Below, piece by piece: positions 9,883 through 18,796 of a stretch of 64,000 nucleotides of DNA. The stretch is taken from assembly GCF_019343495.1 (NCBI RefSeq), contig NZ_CP072549.1:496001-560000 (forward strand), written 5' to 3'. Numbering within the stretch: position 1 is the first letter of the stretch; every line of letters begins with the position of its first letter. Both the position numbers and the translations under genes were made by a program. The stretch comes from Acinetobacter lwoffii. GTDB lineage: Bacteria; Pseudomonadota; Gammaproteobacteria; Pseudomonadales; Moraxellaceae. The notes below the pieces were generated by a model. The model was not told the origin of the DNA, did not search any database, and worked only from the letters and a program-made list of their open reading frames with translations.

Positions 9883-10700
9883 TGAATATTTTACAAGCGC
9901 TGGCTTTGCGCGGTGAAGCTGAAAGTTACGAACGTCAGGAAAATGCCTGGTTACTGGAACACATCACCAAGATTGATTCATTTGATCTGCTGATGAAAAA
10001 GGATCAGGAATTAACCTCTGAGCAGGAACAAGCTTATAAAGACGGGTTGGCGCGTATTGCTGCCGGTGAGCCTTTGGCTTATGTGACTGGTTCACAACCG
10101 TTCTGGACACTGGATCTAAAAGTCACCAAAGATACCTTGGTGCCACGTCCGGATACTGAAGTACTGGTTGAGACGGTATTGAAGTTAGACCTGCCTGAAG
10201 ATGCCCGTGTAGTAGATTTGGGTACAGGTACTGGCGCAATTGCCTTATCACTGGCATCTGAACGTTCTAACTGGACAGTAACGGCTTCCGATATCTACGA
10301 GCCTACGCTTGAGGTGGCGAAATATAATGCGGAACAACATGATATTGAGAATGTAGAATTTGTTCTGGGTTCATGGCTGAAGCCATTTGGCCGTCAATTC
10401 TTTGACGCCATTGTATCGAATCCACCTTATATCGACGCTGATGATGTGCATATGCAGAATCTGGCGACTGAACCGGAACGTGCGCTGGTGGCAGATAAAA
10501 AGGGGCTGGCCGATATTGAAATGATTATTCTGCAAGCCAAGAAGCATTTGACCGTGAATGGTTGGGTGGTGCTTGAGCATGGTTATAATCAGGCAGACGC
10601 CGTACAACATCTATTTAAACAGGCGGGTTATAAGCAAGTCCGCACGGTTAAAGATTATGGCGGGAATGATCGCGTAACTTTGGGTCAATGGCCACATTAA
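9882..10700 (+). CDS. prmC: Release factor glutamine N5-methyltransferase
   Basis: A 272-residue SAM-dependent methyltransferase that modifies the GGQ glutamine of RF1 and RF2. An N-terminal helical domain contains ARIAAGEPLAYVTGSQPFW and LVPRPDTEVLVE. The SAM motif is VVDLGTGTGAIALSLASE (residues about 110-127), and the catalytic NPPY lies at 180-183 in VSNPPYIDADD. The start overlaps the prfA stop, so translation is probably coupled. It is followed directly by a strong terminator. Confidence 0.97.
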   Translation: MNILQALALRGEAESYERQENAWLLEHITKIDSFDLLMKKDQELTSEQEQAYKDGLARIAAGEPLAYVTGSQPFWTLDLKVTKDTLVPRPDTEVLVETVLKLDLPEDARVVDLGTGTGAIALSLASERSNWTVTASDIYEPTLEVAKYNAEQHDIENVEFVLGSWLKPFGRQFFDAIVSNPPYIDADDVHMQNLATEPERALVADKKGLADIEMIILQAKKHLTVNGWVVLEHGYNQADAVQHLFKQAGYKQVRTVKDYGGNDRVTLGQWPH

Positions 10701-10716
10701 TCTGTCATCTATCTTT

Positions 10717-10748
10717 ATAAAAAAGCGACCGATGTGGTCGCTTTTTTA
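10717..10748 (+). terminator. Terminator of prfA-prmC
   Basis: AAAAAAGCGACC-GATGT-GGTCGCTTTTTT, a perfect stem with T-tract 17 bases after the prmC stop. Confidence 0.92.
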
Positions 10749-10834
10749 TTGGATTTTTTCTTTATAAATTCCTGACTGCATCTGAAACCTTAAGTATTTT
10801 GAATGACATGATGCCAACGCAGTATAACTAAAAA

Positions 10835-10862
10835 CAAAAAAGCGATGCCAGAGCACCGCTTT
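10835..10862 (-). terminator. Terminator of the 117-residue hypothetical gene
   Basis: On the minus strand AAGCGGTGC pairs with GCATCGCTT (one G-U pair) and runs into TTTTTT. It lies 21 bases after the stop of the gene ending at 10883. Confidence 0.75.
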
Positions 10863-10882
10863 CGAGGAATTTTTAAAAATAA

Positions 10883-11236
10883 TTACATTGGATAGTCTTG
10901 TAGACAGTCATAGACTTCTACCTGATCCAGACTACCAGTTTCCATTGCCAGACAAAGTGCCACAACTTTTAAAGTATCTGCCAGAGATTTTTCATCTTTC
11001 AAGGCAATACCTTGTTGTAATTCATTGATACGTTCTGCCGGAATTTCGAGGGCCTGAGCCGCTTCCACAGCATCTACCTGGTTAAAGAAGTGCAGAATTG
11101 CATCTTTCAGTTCTGCATCCGATGCATTTAAAATCCCTTGATTCAACTGTTCTGTAATGAGATCAGTCGAAGAAAATAAAGCTTTAGAGAAGTTTTGGAC
11201 AAGATTTTGCCCAAGCACATCAGTCATCTTTAACAT
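10883..11236 (-). CDS. Hypothetical acidic cytosolic protein
   Basis: A 117-residue, acidic, largely helical protein with no signal peptide or membrane segment. I do not recognise a family. The sequence has amphipathic stretches (NLVQNFSKALFSSTDLITEQ; LQQGIALKDEKSLADTLKVV) and ends DYPM. ATG at 11236 has AAGGT 6 bases upstream, which supports this start over the internal ATG at 11227. It has its own terminator and is not in an operon with prmC, which is on the other strand. It is real by codon pattern and signals; function unknown. Confidence 0.7.
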   Translation of the reverse strand: MLKMTDVLGQNLVQNFSKALFSSTDLITEQLNQGILNASDAELKDAILHFFNQVDAVEAAQALEIPAERINELQQGIALKDEKSLADTLKVVALCLAMETGSLDQVEVYDCLQDYPM

Positions 11237-11464
11237 GGAGATACCTTCAACTAGAAAGGAAAATGGAGAGTACAGCCAATAGCAAAAGTGCTATAAATTG
11301 AATGAAAAATAATCTATTTCCGGGTGAATTGCAAAGCTTTCTGGGTGACTGTGTAGTCCTGCTAATATATGTTTTAGGGCTTGAAATATATAATCATAAT
11401 AAAAATAAATGCTTAGAATCTAAGTATTTTTCGGTAATATCTTTGAAGTCTAAGTTTATATAAA

Positions 11465-12583
11465 TTATCTAATGTTATTTTGTCGATATGCGCCTGGACT
11501 GACGCCAGTCCACTTTTTGAATGCACGATGAAATGCACTGGATTCCTGAAAATTAAGCTGATCGCTAATCTCTTGTAAACTTTGTTCAGTACGGGTCAGC
11601 AATTCAATGGCGGTATCCCGGCGTATCTCATTTTTTAACTGTTGATAGCTGACACCTTCACTTTTTAAACGCCGTTGCATGGTCGCTTCAGACATATTCA
11701 TTTTTAAGGCCAGTTCATTCAGTTCCAGCCATTCTGCCGGTGAAACTTGCAGTAATTGACGGCGAATCTGGGTGCTCAAGGCATAGGGGTTTTTAAAACG
11801 CACCAATAAATTTTGTGGGGTTTGCTGAATAAACTGATACCAGGACTGAGCATCCTGTTTAATCGGCAATTGCAGATAGCTGGCATCAAATTGCACGTAA
11901 TTTTCGCTGGCCTGATATTCAATCTGTTCACAAAAACGGACTTTGTAATCAAAATCATCTAGGGGTGCTGCACATTTCAATTGAATCTGATTAAGCAAAA
12001 TCCGTTGTCCACTTAACCAGCAGATCAGGGTATGAATCAGCATCAGATAAGTCGCATAACTAAACATGCGTTTAGTCTGTTGTAGATCATAAATCACGAT
12101 ATAGGCATAGTGTTCCTCAACCATGAGCGTGCTTTGCAGATCGTCCAAAACCAGGTTGAGAAATTGCAAAATATGTTGCAGCGCTTTTTCCAGTGTATCT
12201 GCCTGCATGACCATTTTCGAAAGTAATTTAAAACTACCACGACGCATGGCATGGCTGTCCATACCAAAAAATTCGTCATTCATGCTGTCTGCAAGCACAG
12301 TCCATAACTGGGCAAATTGGCTAACGGATACGCGTGCCTTGGGAGCATTCAATACTTCTGCTGGGATATTGACTTTTTTTAGAATGTCAGAGATATCAAA
12401 TTGCAGCCGTTTGGCATCCAGCAATGCTTCGTTCACCAGGTCAATCGAGATGGTGCCTTTGCTATATTCCAGTGCAGGCTTATGCATATTCAGTCTGACA
12501 TCCTTGTTTTCATTGTCCAAATACATCATGCAAGATGCAATATTTGGAAATTGTACAGAATAAAAACTCTGTTTACTCTGCAT
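11465..12583 (-). CDS. AraC family transcriptional regulator
   Basis: A 372-residue regulator of the OruR/ArgR-like type. An N-terminal ligand-binding domain (PF12625-like, about residues 45-230; GTISIDLVNEALLDAKRLQ) is followed by a C-terminal double HTH (about 275-368) with ALKMNMSEATMQRRLKSEG and EISDQLNFQESSAFHRAFKK, ending GVSPGAYRQ. It is divergent from the SDR-acyl-CoA dehydrogenase-ligase genes with only 42 bases between starts, so it most likely regulates them in response to a fatty or branched acid derivative. The start is uncertain: no clear ribosome site precedes 12583, and ATG at 12487 (just before the ligand domain) is an alternative. Confidence 0.85.
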   Translation of the reverse strand: MQSKQSFYSVQFPNIASCMMYLDNENKDVRLNMHKPALEYSKGTISIDLVNEALLDAKRLQFDISDILKKVNIPAEVLNAPKARVSVSQFAQLWTVLADSMNDEFFGMDSHAMRRGSFKLLSKMVMQADTLEKALQHILQFLNLVLDDLQSTLMVEEHYAYIVIYDLQQTKRMFSYATYLMLIHTLICWLSGQRILLNQIQLKCAAPLDDFDYKVRFCEQIEYQASENYVQFDASYLQLPIKQDAQSWYQFIQQTPQNLLVRFKNPYALSTQIRRQLLQVSPAEWLELNELALKMNMSEATMQRRLKSEGVSYQQLKNEIRRDTAIELLTRTEQSLQEISDQLNFQESSAFHRAFKKWTGVSPGAYRQNNIR

Positions 12584-12625
12584 ATTAAGTCGTATCTGAA
12601 ATAGAAAAATCGCTAGGAAATAAAC

Positions 12626-13396
12626 ATGAACATTCAGGGAAAAGTTATTGTGATCACCGGTGGTGCCTCAGGTTTGGGTGCAGCCACAGCGACTCATCTG
12701 GTTGAACACGGTGCCAAAGTGATTCTGGTCGATATGAATCAGGAGCAGGGTGAAGTACTACAGCAGCAACTGGGTGCACAGTCTGAGTTTGTACAGCTCG
12801 ATGTTACCGATGAACAAGCCATTGAAAGTTTCTTCGCTCATGTTGAAAGCACGTATAGTCAACTGAATGGCTTGATCAACTGTGCCGGGATTGCACCGTC
12901 TGCCAAAGTATTGGGTCGTAACGGCATCCATGAATTAGCCATGTTTCAAAAAGTGCTCAATATTAATGTAAATGGTACTTTTAATATGTTGCGTCATGCG
13001 GCGGCTTTAATTGCAAAATATGAGTTGCAATCGGGTGAAGAAGAACGTGGCGTGATTGTGAATACTGCTTCAGTTGCCGCTTATGACGGTCAAATTGGTC
13101 AGACTGCCTATGCGGCATCCAAAGGTGCAGTCGTCGCAATGACTTTACCTTTGGCACGTGAACTGGCTCGTGAAGCGATCCGTGTCATGACCATCGCGCC
13201 GGGCATTATGGAAACTCCGATGCTGAAAGGCATGCCGCAAAATGTCCAGGATGCTTTGGGGCAAATGGTGCCGTTTCCACCACGTCTGGCAAAACCACAG
13301 GAATTTGCCCAGCTGGTGGGACATATTTTTGAAAATAGTTATTTAAATGGTGAGGTCATTCGTCTGGATGGCGCAATCCGTATGCAGCCTAAATAA
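12626..13396 (+). CDS. SDR family dehydrogenase (3-hydroxyacyl-CoA dehydrogenase type)
   Basis: A 256-residue classical short-chain dehydrogenase. The NAD(H) motif TGGASGLG lies at about residues 11-18, with Asp (VDMNQEQG) after the second strand favouring NAD, and NCAG near 90. Catalytic Ser lies in NTASVAAY, with Tyr162 and Lys166 in TAYAASKGA. It resembles type 2 (HSD17B10-like) 3-hydroxyacyl-CoA dehydrogenases, with the characteristic TIAPGIMETPMLKGMP. AGGAAA precedes ATG by 7 bases. It is the first gene of the set followed by the acyl-CoA dehydrogenase, which suggests beta-oxidation of a short or branched acyl-CoA. The exact substrate is inferred. Confidence 0.88.
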   Translation: MNIQGKVIVITGGASGLGAATATHLVEHGAKVILVDMNQEQGEVLQQQLGAQSEFVQLDVTDEQAIESFFAHVESTYSQLNGLINCAGIAPSAKVLGRNGIHELAMFQKVLNINVNGTFNMLRHAAALIAKYELQSGEEERGVIVNTASVAAYDGQIGQTAYAASKGAVVAMTLPLARELAREAIRVMTIAPGIMETPMLKGMPQNVQDALGQMVPFPPRLAKPQEFAQLVGHIFENSYLNGEVIRLDGAIRMQPK

Positions 13397-13477
13397 GTCT
13401 TCGATTTATATAGGACATGATGATTTGCACATCTGTAAATTTCTCATTGAATTTAAATGAATTTGCTCAAGCATGCA

Positions 13478-13551
13478 TTTTCTTTTGAAGGATCAAAAGA
13501 AACAAAAATCCTTTGCGAAACTGAAGATACATCCCTGTATCTCAGTTTCGC
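13478..13551. repeat. Two adjacent perfect hairpins, probable dispersed intergenic repeat
   Basis: Stem 1 pairs 13479-13488 with 13493-13502 (TTTCTTTTGA, loop AGGA). Stem 2 pairs GCGAAACTG plus AGATACA (13515-13531, one bulged A) with TGTATCT plus CAGTTTCGC (13536-13551), loop TCCC: 16 base pairs. No T-tract follows, so these are not ordinary terminators. They sit between two genes of one pathway. A repeat or mRNA-processing element is my interpretation. Confidence 0.55.
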
Positions 13552-13643
13552 AGGCGACATCCATGCCGCCTTATCCGACGTGCCAACGATCTCAATAGTA
13601 AAAAGCTTGAAGTAAATAAAATAGATATAGAAAGGGAAGTTCA

Positions 13644-14780
13644 ATGATTTTAAATGACGAACAAAAAATGATTCAGGACATGATGCGCAATTATTCGCAG
13701 CAGAAGCTGAAACCGACGGCGGCCTTACGCGACAAAACGGCACAATTTCCAGCACAAGAACTTAAAGAGCTTGGTGAGCTTGGTGCATTGGGTATGACAG
13801 TGGCTGAAGAATGGGGTGGTGCAGGTCTGGATTATGTATCATTGGTTTTGGCGCTAGAGGAAATTGCCGCAGGAGATGGTGCAATCTCGACGATTATCAG
13901 TGTGCAGAATTCTTTGCCTTGCGGCATTACCCAGCGTTATGGCACTGAAGCACAAAAACAGCAGTATTTAACCAAACTGGCAACAGGTGAATGGCTCGGC
14001 TGTTTCTGTTTGACAGAACCTCAGGCCGGTTCGGATGCCAGTTCGCTGGAGTGTAAAGCCGAACGCGATGGCGATGAATGGGTGCTAAATGGTACCAAGC
14101 AGTTTATCACGACAGGTAAACACGCACAGATTGCACTAGTCTTTGCTGTGACTGATAAATCTGCAGGGAAAAAGGGTATTTCATGCTTTCTGGTGCCGAC
14201 CGATGCACCGGGTTATATCGTGTCACGCCTAGAAGAGAAAATGGGTCAGCATTGTTCTGATACCGCGACCATCGTTCTGGATAACTGCCGGATTCCTGCT
14301 GCCAACTTGCTAGGTCGGGAGGGTGAAGGTTATAAAATTGCCTTGTCGAACCTTGAATCGGGTCGGATCGGCATTGCGGCACAATCTGTCGGTATGGCTC
14401 GGGCTGCACTGGATGCTGCAGTGGAATATGCCAATGACCGTAAAGCCTTTGGTGTAGAAATTGTGCAACATCAGGCTGTGGCGTTCAGGCTTGCAGATAT
14501 GGCGACACAAATTGAAGCCGCACGTCAGCTCGTTTTGCATGCTGCAACATTAAAAGATGCAGGCTTGGCGTGTTTAAAAGAAGCATCGATGGCAAAACTG
14601 TTTGCATCGACTATTGCAGAAAGAGTCTGCTCGGATGCGATCCAGATTCATGGTGGCTACGGTTATGTCTCTGATTTTCCGGTCGAGCGAATTTATCGTG
14701 ATGTACGAGTGAGCCAGATTTATGAAGGTGCATCAGATATTCAACGACTGGTGATTGCACGTGAAGTATGTCAACGCTGA
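13644..14780 (+). CDS. Acyl-CoA dehydrogenase
   Basis: A 378-residue FAD flavoprotein that introduces the alpha-beta double bond in an acyl-CoA and passes electrons to ETF. It has the short/branched-chain ACAD layout: N-terminal helical domain, the beta-domain signature CFCLTEPQAGSDASSLE (about 118-134), FAD-contact WVLNGTKQFITTG, and the C-terminal QIHGGYGYVSDFPVERIYRD. The catalytic base Glu361 lies in QIYEGASDIQR, the medium/short-chain position. It lies 250 bases after the SDR gene on the same strand, interrupted by a hairpin repeat. With the SDR and ligase it forms part of an acyl-CoA degradation set that lacks a hydratase and thiolase here. Confidence 0.93.
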   Translation: MILNDEQKMIQDMMRNYSQQKLKPTAALRDKTAQFPAQELKELGELGALGMTVAEEWGGAGLDYVSLVLALEEIAAGDGAISTIISVQNSLPCGITQRYGTEAQKQQYLTKLATGEWLGCFCLTEPQAGSDASSLECKAERDGDEWVLNGTKQFITTGKHAQIALVFAVTDKSAGKKGISCFLVPTDAPGYIVSRLEEKMGQHCSDTATIVLDNCRIPAANLLGREGEGYKIALSNLESGRIGIAAQSVGMARAALDAAVEYANDRKAFGVEIVQHQAVAFRLADMATQIEAARQLVLHAATLKDAGLACLKEASMAKLFASTIAERVCSDAIQIHGGYGYVSDFPVERIYRDVRVSQIYEGASDIQRLVIAREVCQR

Positions 14781-15050
14781 TTTTTTAATTTAAAAAAACA
14801 GACTTTGATTGATGTTTAAATCCTGCACTTACTATTGATGGATATGGAAATTGCAGGATTTAACTGAACATGATGATCTAAAGACATACAGTACGAATAA
14901 TCGAAAAATAAGCCTTATTCATGTTCTAGTCCTAGGGCATGAATGCAGATTTAAAAAAGTATGCTGATGGAATCAGCAGGAACAACAAATACAAATGGAC
15001 AAACTCAGGCAAGGTCGCCTGAAAACTACAACAGGAAAGAGGTTGTCGTC

Positions 15051-16697
15051 ATGAAGACACTAGAACAGGCATATGCTGATTTTAATTTTGAAAATATGGT
15101 TCAAGAACATCTGGTTGGAAACGCAGAGAACATCAATGCGTATACCGAATGCTGTGGTCGCTACTTGGGTCAAAACCGAACTGCACTGATCTGGGAAGGT
15201 AAAAATGGAGATGCAGAGCAGTGGACCTTTGAACAACTGGCCGTGGCTTCAGGACAGCTGGCCAATTATATGCATTCTCTGGGTTTAAAGGCTGGTGACT
15301 GTATTGCAGGGTTGCTGCCAAGAACGCCAGCACTCTTAATTACTATATTGGCCACTTGGCGGATTGGTGCCATTTACCAACCTTTATTTACTGCCTTTGA
15401 AAGCAAAGCCATTGAACATCGTATCAGTACCGCCAATACCCAGTTGATCGTTACTGATGAAGAACAACGACTGAAACTCCATGATTTCAATGTTCCTAAT
15501 ATTCTGACTGTGCATCAAACAGCGACAAATAATTATCAAGATGCGGATTTCTGGACAGCCTTACAGCAACAACCAGAGGAGTTTGAACCGGTAAATTGCC
15601 AGTTTAATGATGTCTTCCTGATGATGTTTACTTCAGGTACGACAGGCTTGGCAAAATCGGTTCCTGTACCTTTAAAAGCGTTGTTGGCCTTTAAAGGCTA
15701 TATGCTGCACGCCGTAGATCTGCGAGATGAAGATTCCTTCTGGAATCTGGCAGATCCGGGCTGGGCGTATGGACTGTATTATGGTATTGCAGGGCCGTTG
15801 AGTTTAGGGCACAGCATCATCATGGATGAACGTGGCTTTAGTGTCGATAATGCCGTACAAATCATTCAAAAATATCAGGTGAATAACCTGACTGGTTCGC
15901 CAACCGCATTTCGCATGTTCTTTGGCTTTAAAGAAAAATTTGATGCAGGCATCAGTTCGCATTTACGCGTGGTAAGCAGTGCAGGTGAGCCGCTCACGCC
16001 TGAAGTGATTCAGTGGTTCAATCATGATTTAAGTGTGAATATTTACGATCAATATGGACAGACTGAACTGGGTATGGTGATCGCCAATCATCATGGCTTG
16101 GAGCATTATAAAAAAGTTGGTTCAGCCGGTTTTGCTATTCCTGGGCATCGTTTTGCTGTATTGGACAAAGAACATCAGGAAGTAGAAAAAGGCGGGATTG
16201 GAACCTTGGCAATTGACTGTGCAGCTTCACCGTTGATGTGGTTTGAAGGCTATGCAGGCCACAACCGCAAGTCATTTGTCGGGCAGTATTATCTCACTGG
16301 TGATACCGTGAAGCTGAATGAATATGGCGGTATTGATTTTATTGGGCGTGCAGACGATGTCATTACAACTTCGGGCTATCGGGTTGGGCCTTTTGATGTA
16401 GAAAGTACTTTGCTTGAATGTGAAGAAGTGCTTGAATCTGCAGTCGTCGGCAAGCCAGATCCAGAACGTACTGAAATTGTGAAAGCCTTTGTAGTACTTA
16501 AATCAGCATATCCAGCTACTGAAGATTTGATGTTGAAACTGCAAAGTTATGTACGTTCACGCTTATCCAAACATGCCTATCCGAAAGAGATTGAGTTTGT
16601 GGCATCTTTGCCTAAAACATCGAGTGGCAAGATTCAGCGAAATTTACTCAAACAGCAGGAAGTTGCCAAACTTCAAGAGATGAAGCGAGTCAGCTAA
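15051..16697 (+). CDS. AMP-forming acyl-CoA synthetase
   Basis: A 548-residue ANL-superfamily ligase that activates a carboxylic acid to acyl-CoA. Motifs seen are MFTSGTTGLAKSVPVP (P-loop), WNLADPGWAYGLYYGI (as in acetyl/propionyl/medium-chain ACSM enzymes), DQYGQTELG, YYLTGD, the hinge GRADDVITTSGYRVGPFDVES, and the C-terminal catalytic Lys in PKTSSGKIQRNLLK. The frame extends upstream to 14961, but ATG at 15051 after AGGAAAGAGG is the better start and gives the usual N-terminus. It is downstream of the acyl-CoA dehydrogenase and followed by a terminator. It likely supplies the substrate for that enzyme; chain length is not determinable here. Confidence 0.9.
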   Translation: MKTLEQAYADFNFENMVQEHLVGNAENINAYTECCGRYLGQNRTALIWEGKNGDAEQWTFEQLAVASGQLANYMHSLGLKAGDCIAGLLPRTPALLITILATWRIGAIYQPLFTAFESKAIEHRISTANTQLIVTDEEQRLKLHDFNVPNILTVHQTATNNYQDADFWTALQQQPEEFEPVNCQFNDVFLMMFTSGTTGLAKSVPVPLKALLAFKGYMLHAVDLRDEDSFWNLADPGWAYGLYYGIAGPLSLGHSIIMDERGFSVDNAVQIIQKYQVNNLTGSPTAFRMFFGFKEKFDAGISSHLRVVSSAGEPLTPEVIQWFNHDLSVNIYDQYGQTELGMVIANHHGLEHYKKVGSAGFAIPGHRFAVLDKEHQEVEKGGIGTLAIDCAASPLMWFEGYAGHNRKSFVGQYYLTGDTVKLNEYGGIDFIGRADDVITTSGYRVGPFDVESTLLECEEVLESAVVGKPDPERTEIVKAFVVLKSAYPATEDLMLKLQSYVRSRLSKHAYPKEIEFVASLPKTSSGKIQRNLLKQQEVAKLQEMKRVS

Positions 16698-16728
16698 TTT
16701 TTCAAATTAATTGTTTGATTGAATGTTC

Positions 16729-16757
16729 AAAGGCTGCCATAGCAGCCTTTTGGTTTT
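16729..16757 (+). terminator. Terminator after acyl-CoA synthetase
   Basis: AAAGGCTGC-CATA-GCAGCCTTT followed by TGGTTTTTT, 32 bases after the stop codon. Confidence 0.88.
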
Positions 16758-16909
16758 TTAAGAAATAAATCTGCTACTTAAATTTTAATCAGATATTGAG
16801 CTGATTTTCCCGAACTTATATTTTTAAGAGAGCAGATTAAGGCAAGCAAAAATTATAATTTTTTATGTCATTACAGTAAAATTACATTAATATTTAAAAT
16901 TAAATATAT

Positions 16910-16943
16910 CAAAAATTTAGCCTCTTAAGATAAAGAGGCTAAA
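16910..16943 (-). terminator. Terminator of PPOX-fold gene
   Basis: On the minus strand TTTAGCCTCTT pairs perfectly with AAGAGGCTAAA and runs into TTTTT, 10 bases after the stop at 16953. Confidence 0.85.
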
Positions 16944-16952
16944 TCTCATTCA

Positions 16953-17483
16953 TTACCAGATATTACTTTGTAGATTCACTTTTTGATGTTCTGCATGCGG
17001 TTCGCCCGCTTCGCCGGTAACACCGCCTTTTAAGGCTTTAAAAAGCTGGGTAACTTTGTTATCTGTGACATTCCAGTATTCTGCGCTGACTGCTTCAGCA
17101 ATCAATACCCGTACGGTCGGATCATCCTTGCCTTCAAACCAGTTTTCTGCCCACGGATTCCACAACTGTTCAATCAGAATGCGGTCAGTACTGATCTGGG
17201 CATGAGCACTGATCGACACATAGATACCATCTGATGGTTTTGCAAAAGACAGGCCAATTTGACCACGGCCAGTTTCTGCTGCTTTGACCAGATCATTGGT
17301 ATTACGCAGGATGAAATATAAGTTTTGACGTTCGTTCATCTGTTCGGAGTTCAGCATGGTCATCGGCTGGGAGTGTATTTCATGTGTATCAGTTAAATGG
17401 CTGATCATGGTGTAACGGACATCCTTGATCAATTCCCATAATTTTTCACGATTATCATGTTGAGTATTGTTATGCTCGGTCAT
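16953..17483 (-). CDS. Pyridoxamine 5'-phosphate oxidase family protein (general stress protein 26-like)
   Basis: A 176-residue split-barrel flavin-binding protein. Visible are KLWELIKDVRYTMISHLTDTHEIHSQPMT near the N-terminus, LYFILRNTNDLVKAAETGRGQIGLSFAKP in the barrel, and the C-terminal LWNPWAENWFEGKDDPTVRVL, a strong signature of the Gsp26-like group. Such proteins bind FMN/FAD but usually have no proven enzyme activity. The frame extends to 17546, but ATG at 17483 with GGAG 8 bases upstream is the likely start. Function assignment stops at the family. Confidence 0.85.
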   Translation of the reverse strand: MTEHNNTQHDNREKLWELIKDVRYTMISHLTDTHEIHSQPMTMLNSEQMNERQNLYFILRNTNDLVKAAETGRGQIGLSFAKPSDGIYVSISAHAQISTDRILIEQLWNPWAENWFEGKDDPTVRVLIAEAVSAEYWNVTDNKVTQLFKALKGGVTGEAGEPHAEHQKVNLQSNIW

Positions 17484-17952
17484 GTATGTTCTCCATACGA
17501 TTTTATGAAAGCTGAAAAGATTGCTTGGTATTTTCAGATTAATCATATTTAGAGACAGATGCCTTAGGTCTCACTGAACTCATACATTTTCATACTCAAA
17601 TACAGGCAGAGACTACAGAATTGCTAAACAAGGCTGCTCTATTTACAGGGTAATTCAATAGCAAAGATTTTAAAAACTTCAGGTCTGACACCTTTTATAA
17701 ATGAGAAAAAGCTGTTTGCCGGAACCATTGAATTGAGGTGATTCAAAAAATCTTGCCAAGCCATAGCCGCTGCATCTTGATACCGAGCGTTTAGCTGATA
17801 TGCTATTTGCCATCAACGATGGCCGAACCATTTATTGATGTGCTGTGAATTGAATGTGAGATTGATATTCCAGAGATTTATCAGTCCTTAAAAAATTCAG
17901 TAAAGCTAATTTTTGCGATCATTGTTAAAAATTTTCGAAACAAGGAAAGACG
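17484..17952. other. Long intergenic region with a possible decayed coding remnant
   Basis: About 470 bases between divergent genes. Most shows no signal. At about 17772-17846 the plus strand reads LHLDTERLADMLFAINDGRT in one frame, with stops close on both sides, which looks protein-like but is too short and broken to name. Promoters for both flanking genes should also lie here. Confidence 0.3.
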
Positions 17953-18738
17953 TTGTCTACATTTAACATGGATGCCATATCCCCAGAATTCGAACTCACC
18001 GATGCTGAACTGCATCTGTATAGCCGTCAGGTTCTTCTGGATGGCTGGGATATTGACGCTCAAGAACGGTTAAAATTTTCTAATGTCTGCATTATTGGTT
18101 GTGGCGGGATAGGCTGTGCACTGGCAGAACTTCTGGCACGTGCAGGTGTGGGAAAAATTACCCTGATCGATCCGGATACCATCGAGATGAGTAATTTACA
18201 GCGACAACTGGCATTTATACCGCAGGATATTGGATTTTATAAGGCAGAAACGCTGGCCAAAAGACTGAGTCAGGTTAATCCGAACCTACAAGTTGAATAT
18301 GTGAATCAGGCCTTAACGGCTGAGAATGCAGTAAGTGTGATCGAGCATCAGGATCTGGTATTGGATGGCTGTGATCAGTTTGCCACACGTTATCTGGTCA
18401 ATCAGATTTGTGTTGAGCTGAATGTACCCTTATTGAGTGCTTCTGCGATTGGCTTGCAAGGTCAGCTGTTTATGGTCGAAGGGGATTCCGCCTGTTATGC
18501 CTGCCTGTTCCCGCCAGAAAATCAGGCCGATGAAAGTCTGCGCTGTGCAGATTCCGGTGTACTGGCGACCACACCGAATGTGATGGCCAGCTTGCAGGCA
18601 CATCACGCCTTGTTATATCTGGGATTGGGCCAGATGCCACTTCGACAAAAGCTGTTGTTGTGGGATGGTATGAGTTTTAAGCAGCGGATTCTCACTTTCG
18701 AAAAAGATACAGATTGCCCAATCTGTCAGGCAAGATAA
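17953..18738 (+). CDS. HesA/MoeB/ThiF family E1-like adenylyltransferase
   Basis: A 261-residue protein of the E1-like family that adenylates the C-terminal glycine of a ubiquitin-like sulfur carrier (MoaD or ThiS). The nucleotide motif GCGGIGCALAELLARAGVGK is at about residues 38-57, followed by LIDPDTIEMSNLQRQ with the family's conserved Asp and Arg. Two zinc-type Cys pairs are present (YACLFP preceded by SACY, and CPICQ at the C-terminus). It could be MoeB or ThiF; no moa or thi genes are adjacent to decide. The TTG start is supported by AAGGA 6 bases upstream; ATG at 17968 is possible but has no ribosome site. Confidence 0.85.
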   Translation: MSTFNMDAISPEFELTDAELHLYSRQVLLDGWDIDAQERLKFSNVCIIGCGGIGCALAELLARAGVGKITLIDPDTIEMSNLQRQLAFIPQDIGFYKAETLAKRLSQVNPNLQVEYVNQALTAENAVSVIEHQDLVLDGCDQFATRYLVNQICVELNVPLLSASAIGLQGQLFMVEGDSACYACLFPPENQADESLRCADSGVLATTPNVMASLQAHHALLYLGLGQMPLRQKLLLWDGMSFKQRILTFEKDTDCPICQAR

Positions 18739-18796
18739 GCCTGCAAAGTGAATTTTTTTTGCTACACTGCGTTTAATTAATTTTTCCTAAGACATT

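Noticed and set aside
12123-12563. 146-codon plus-strand frame opposite the AraC-type gene
   Set aside because: Antisense to a coherent AraC protein; its composition is Ser/Leu-rich shadow and it lacks a ribosome site.
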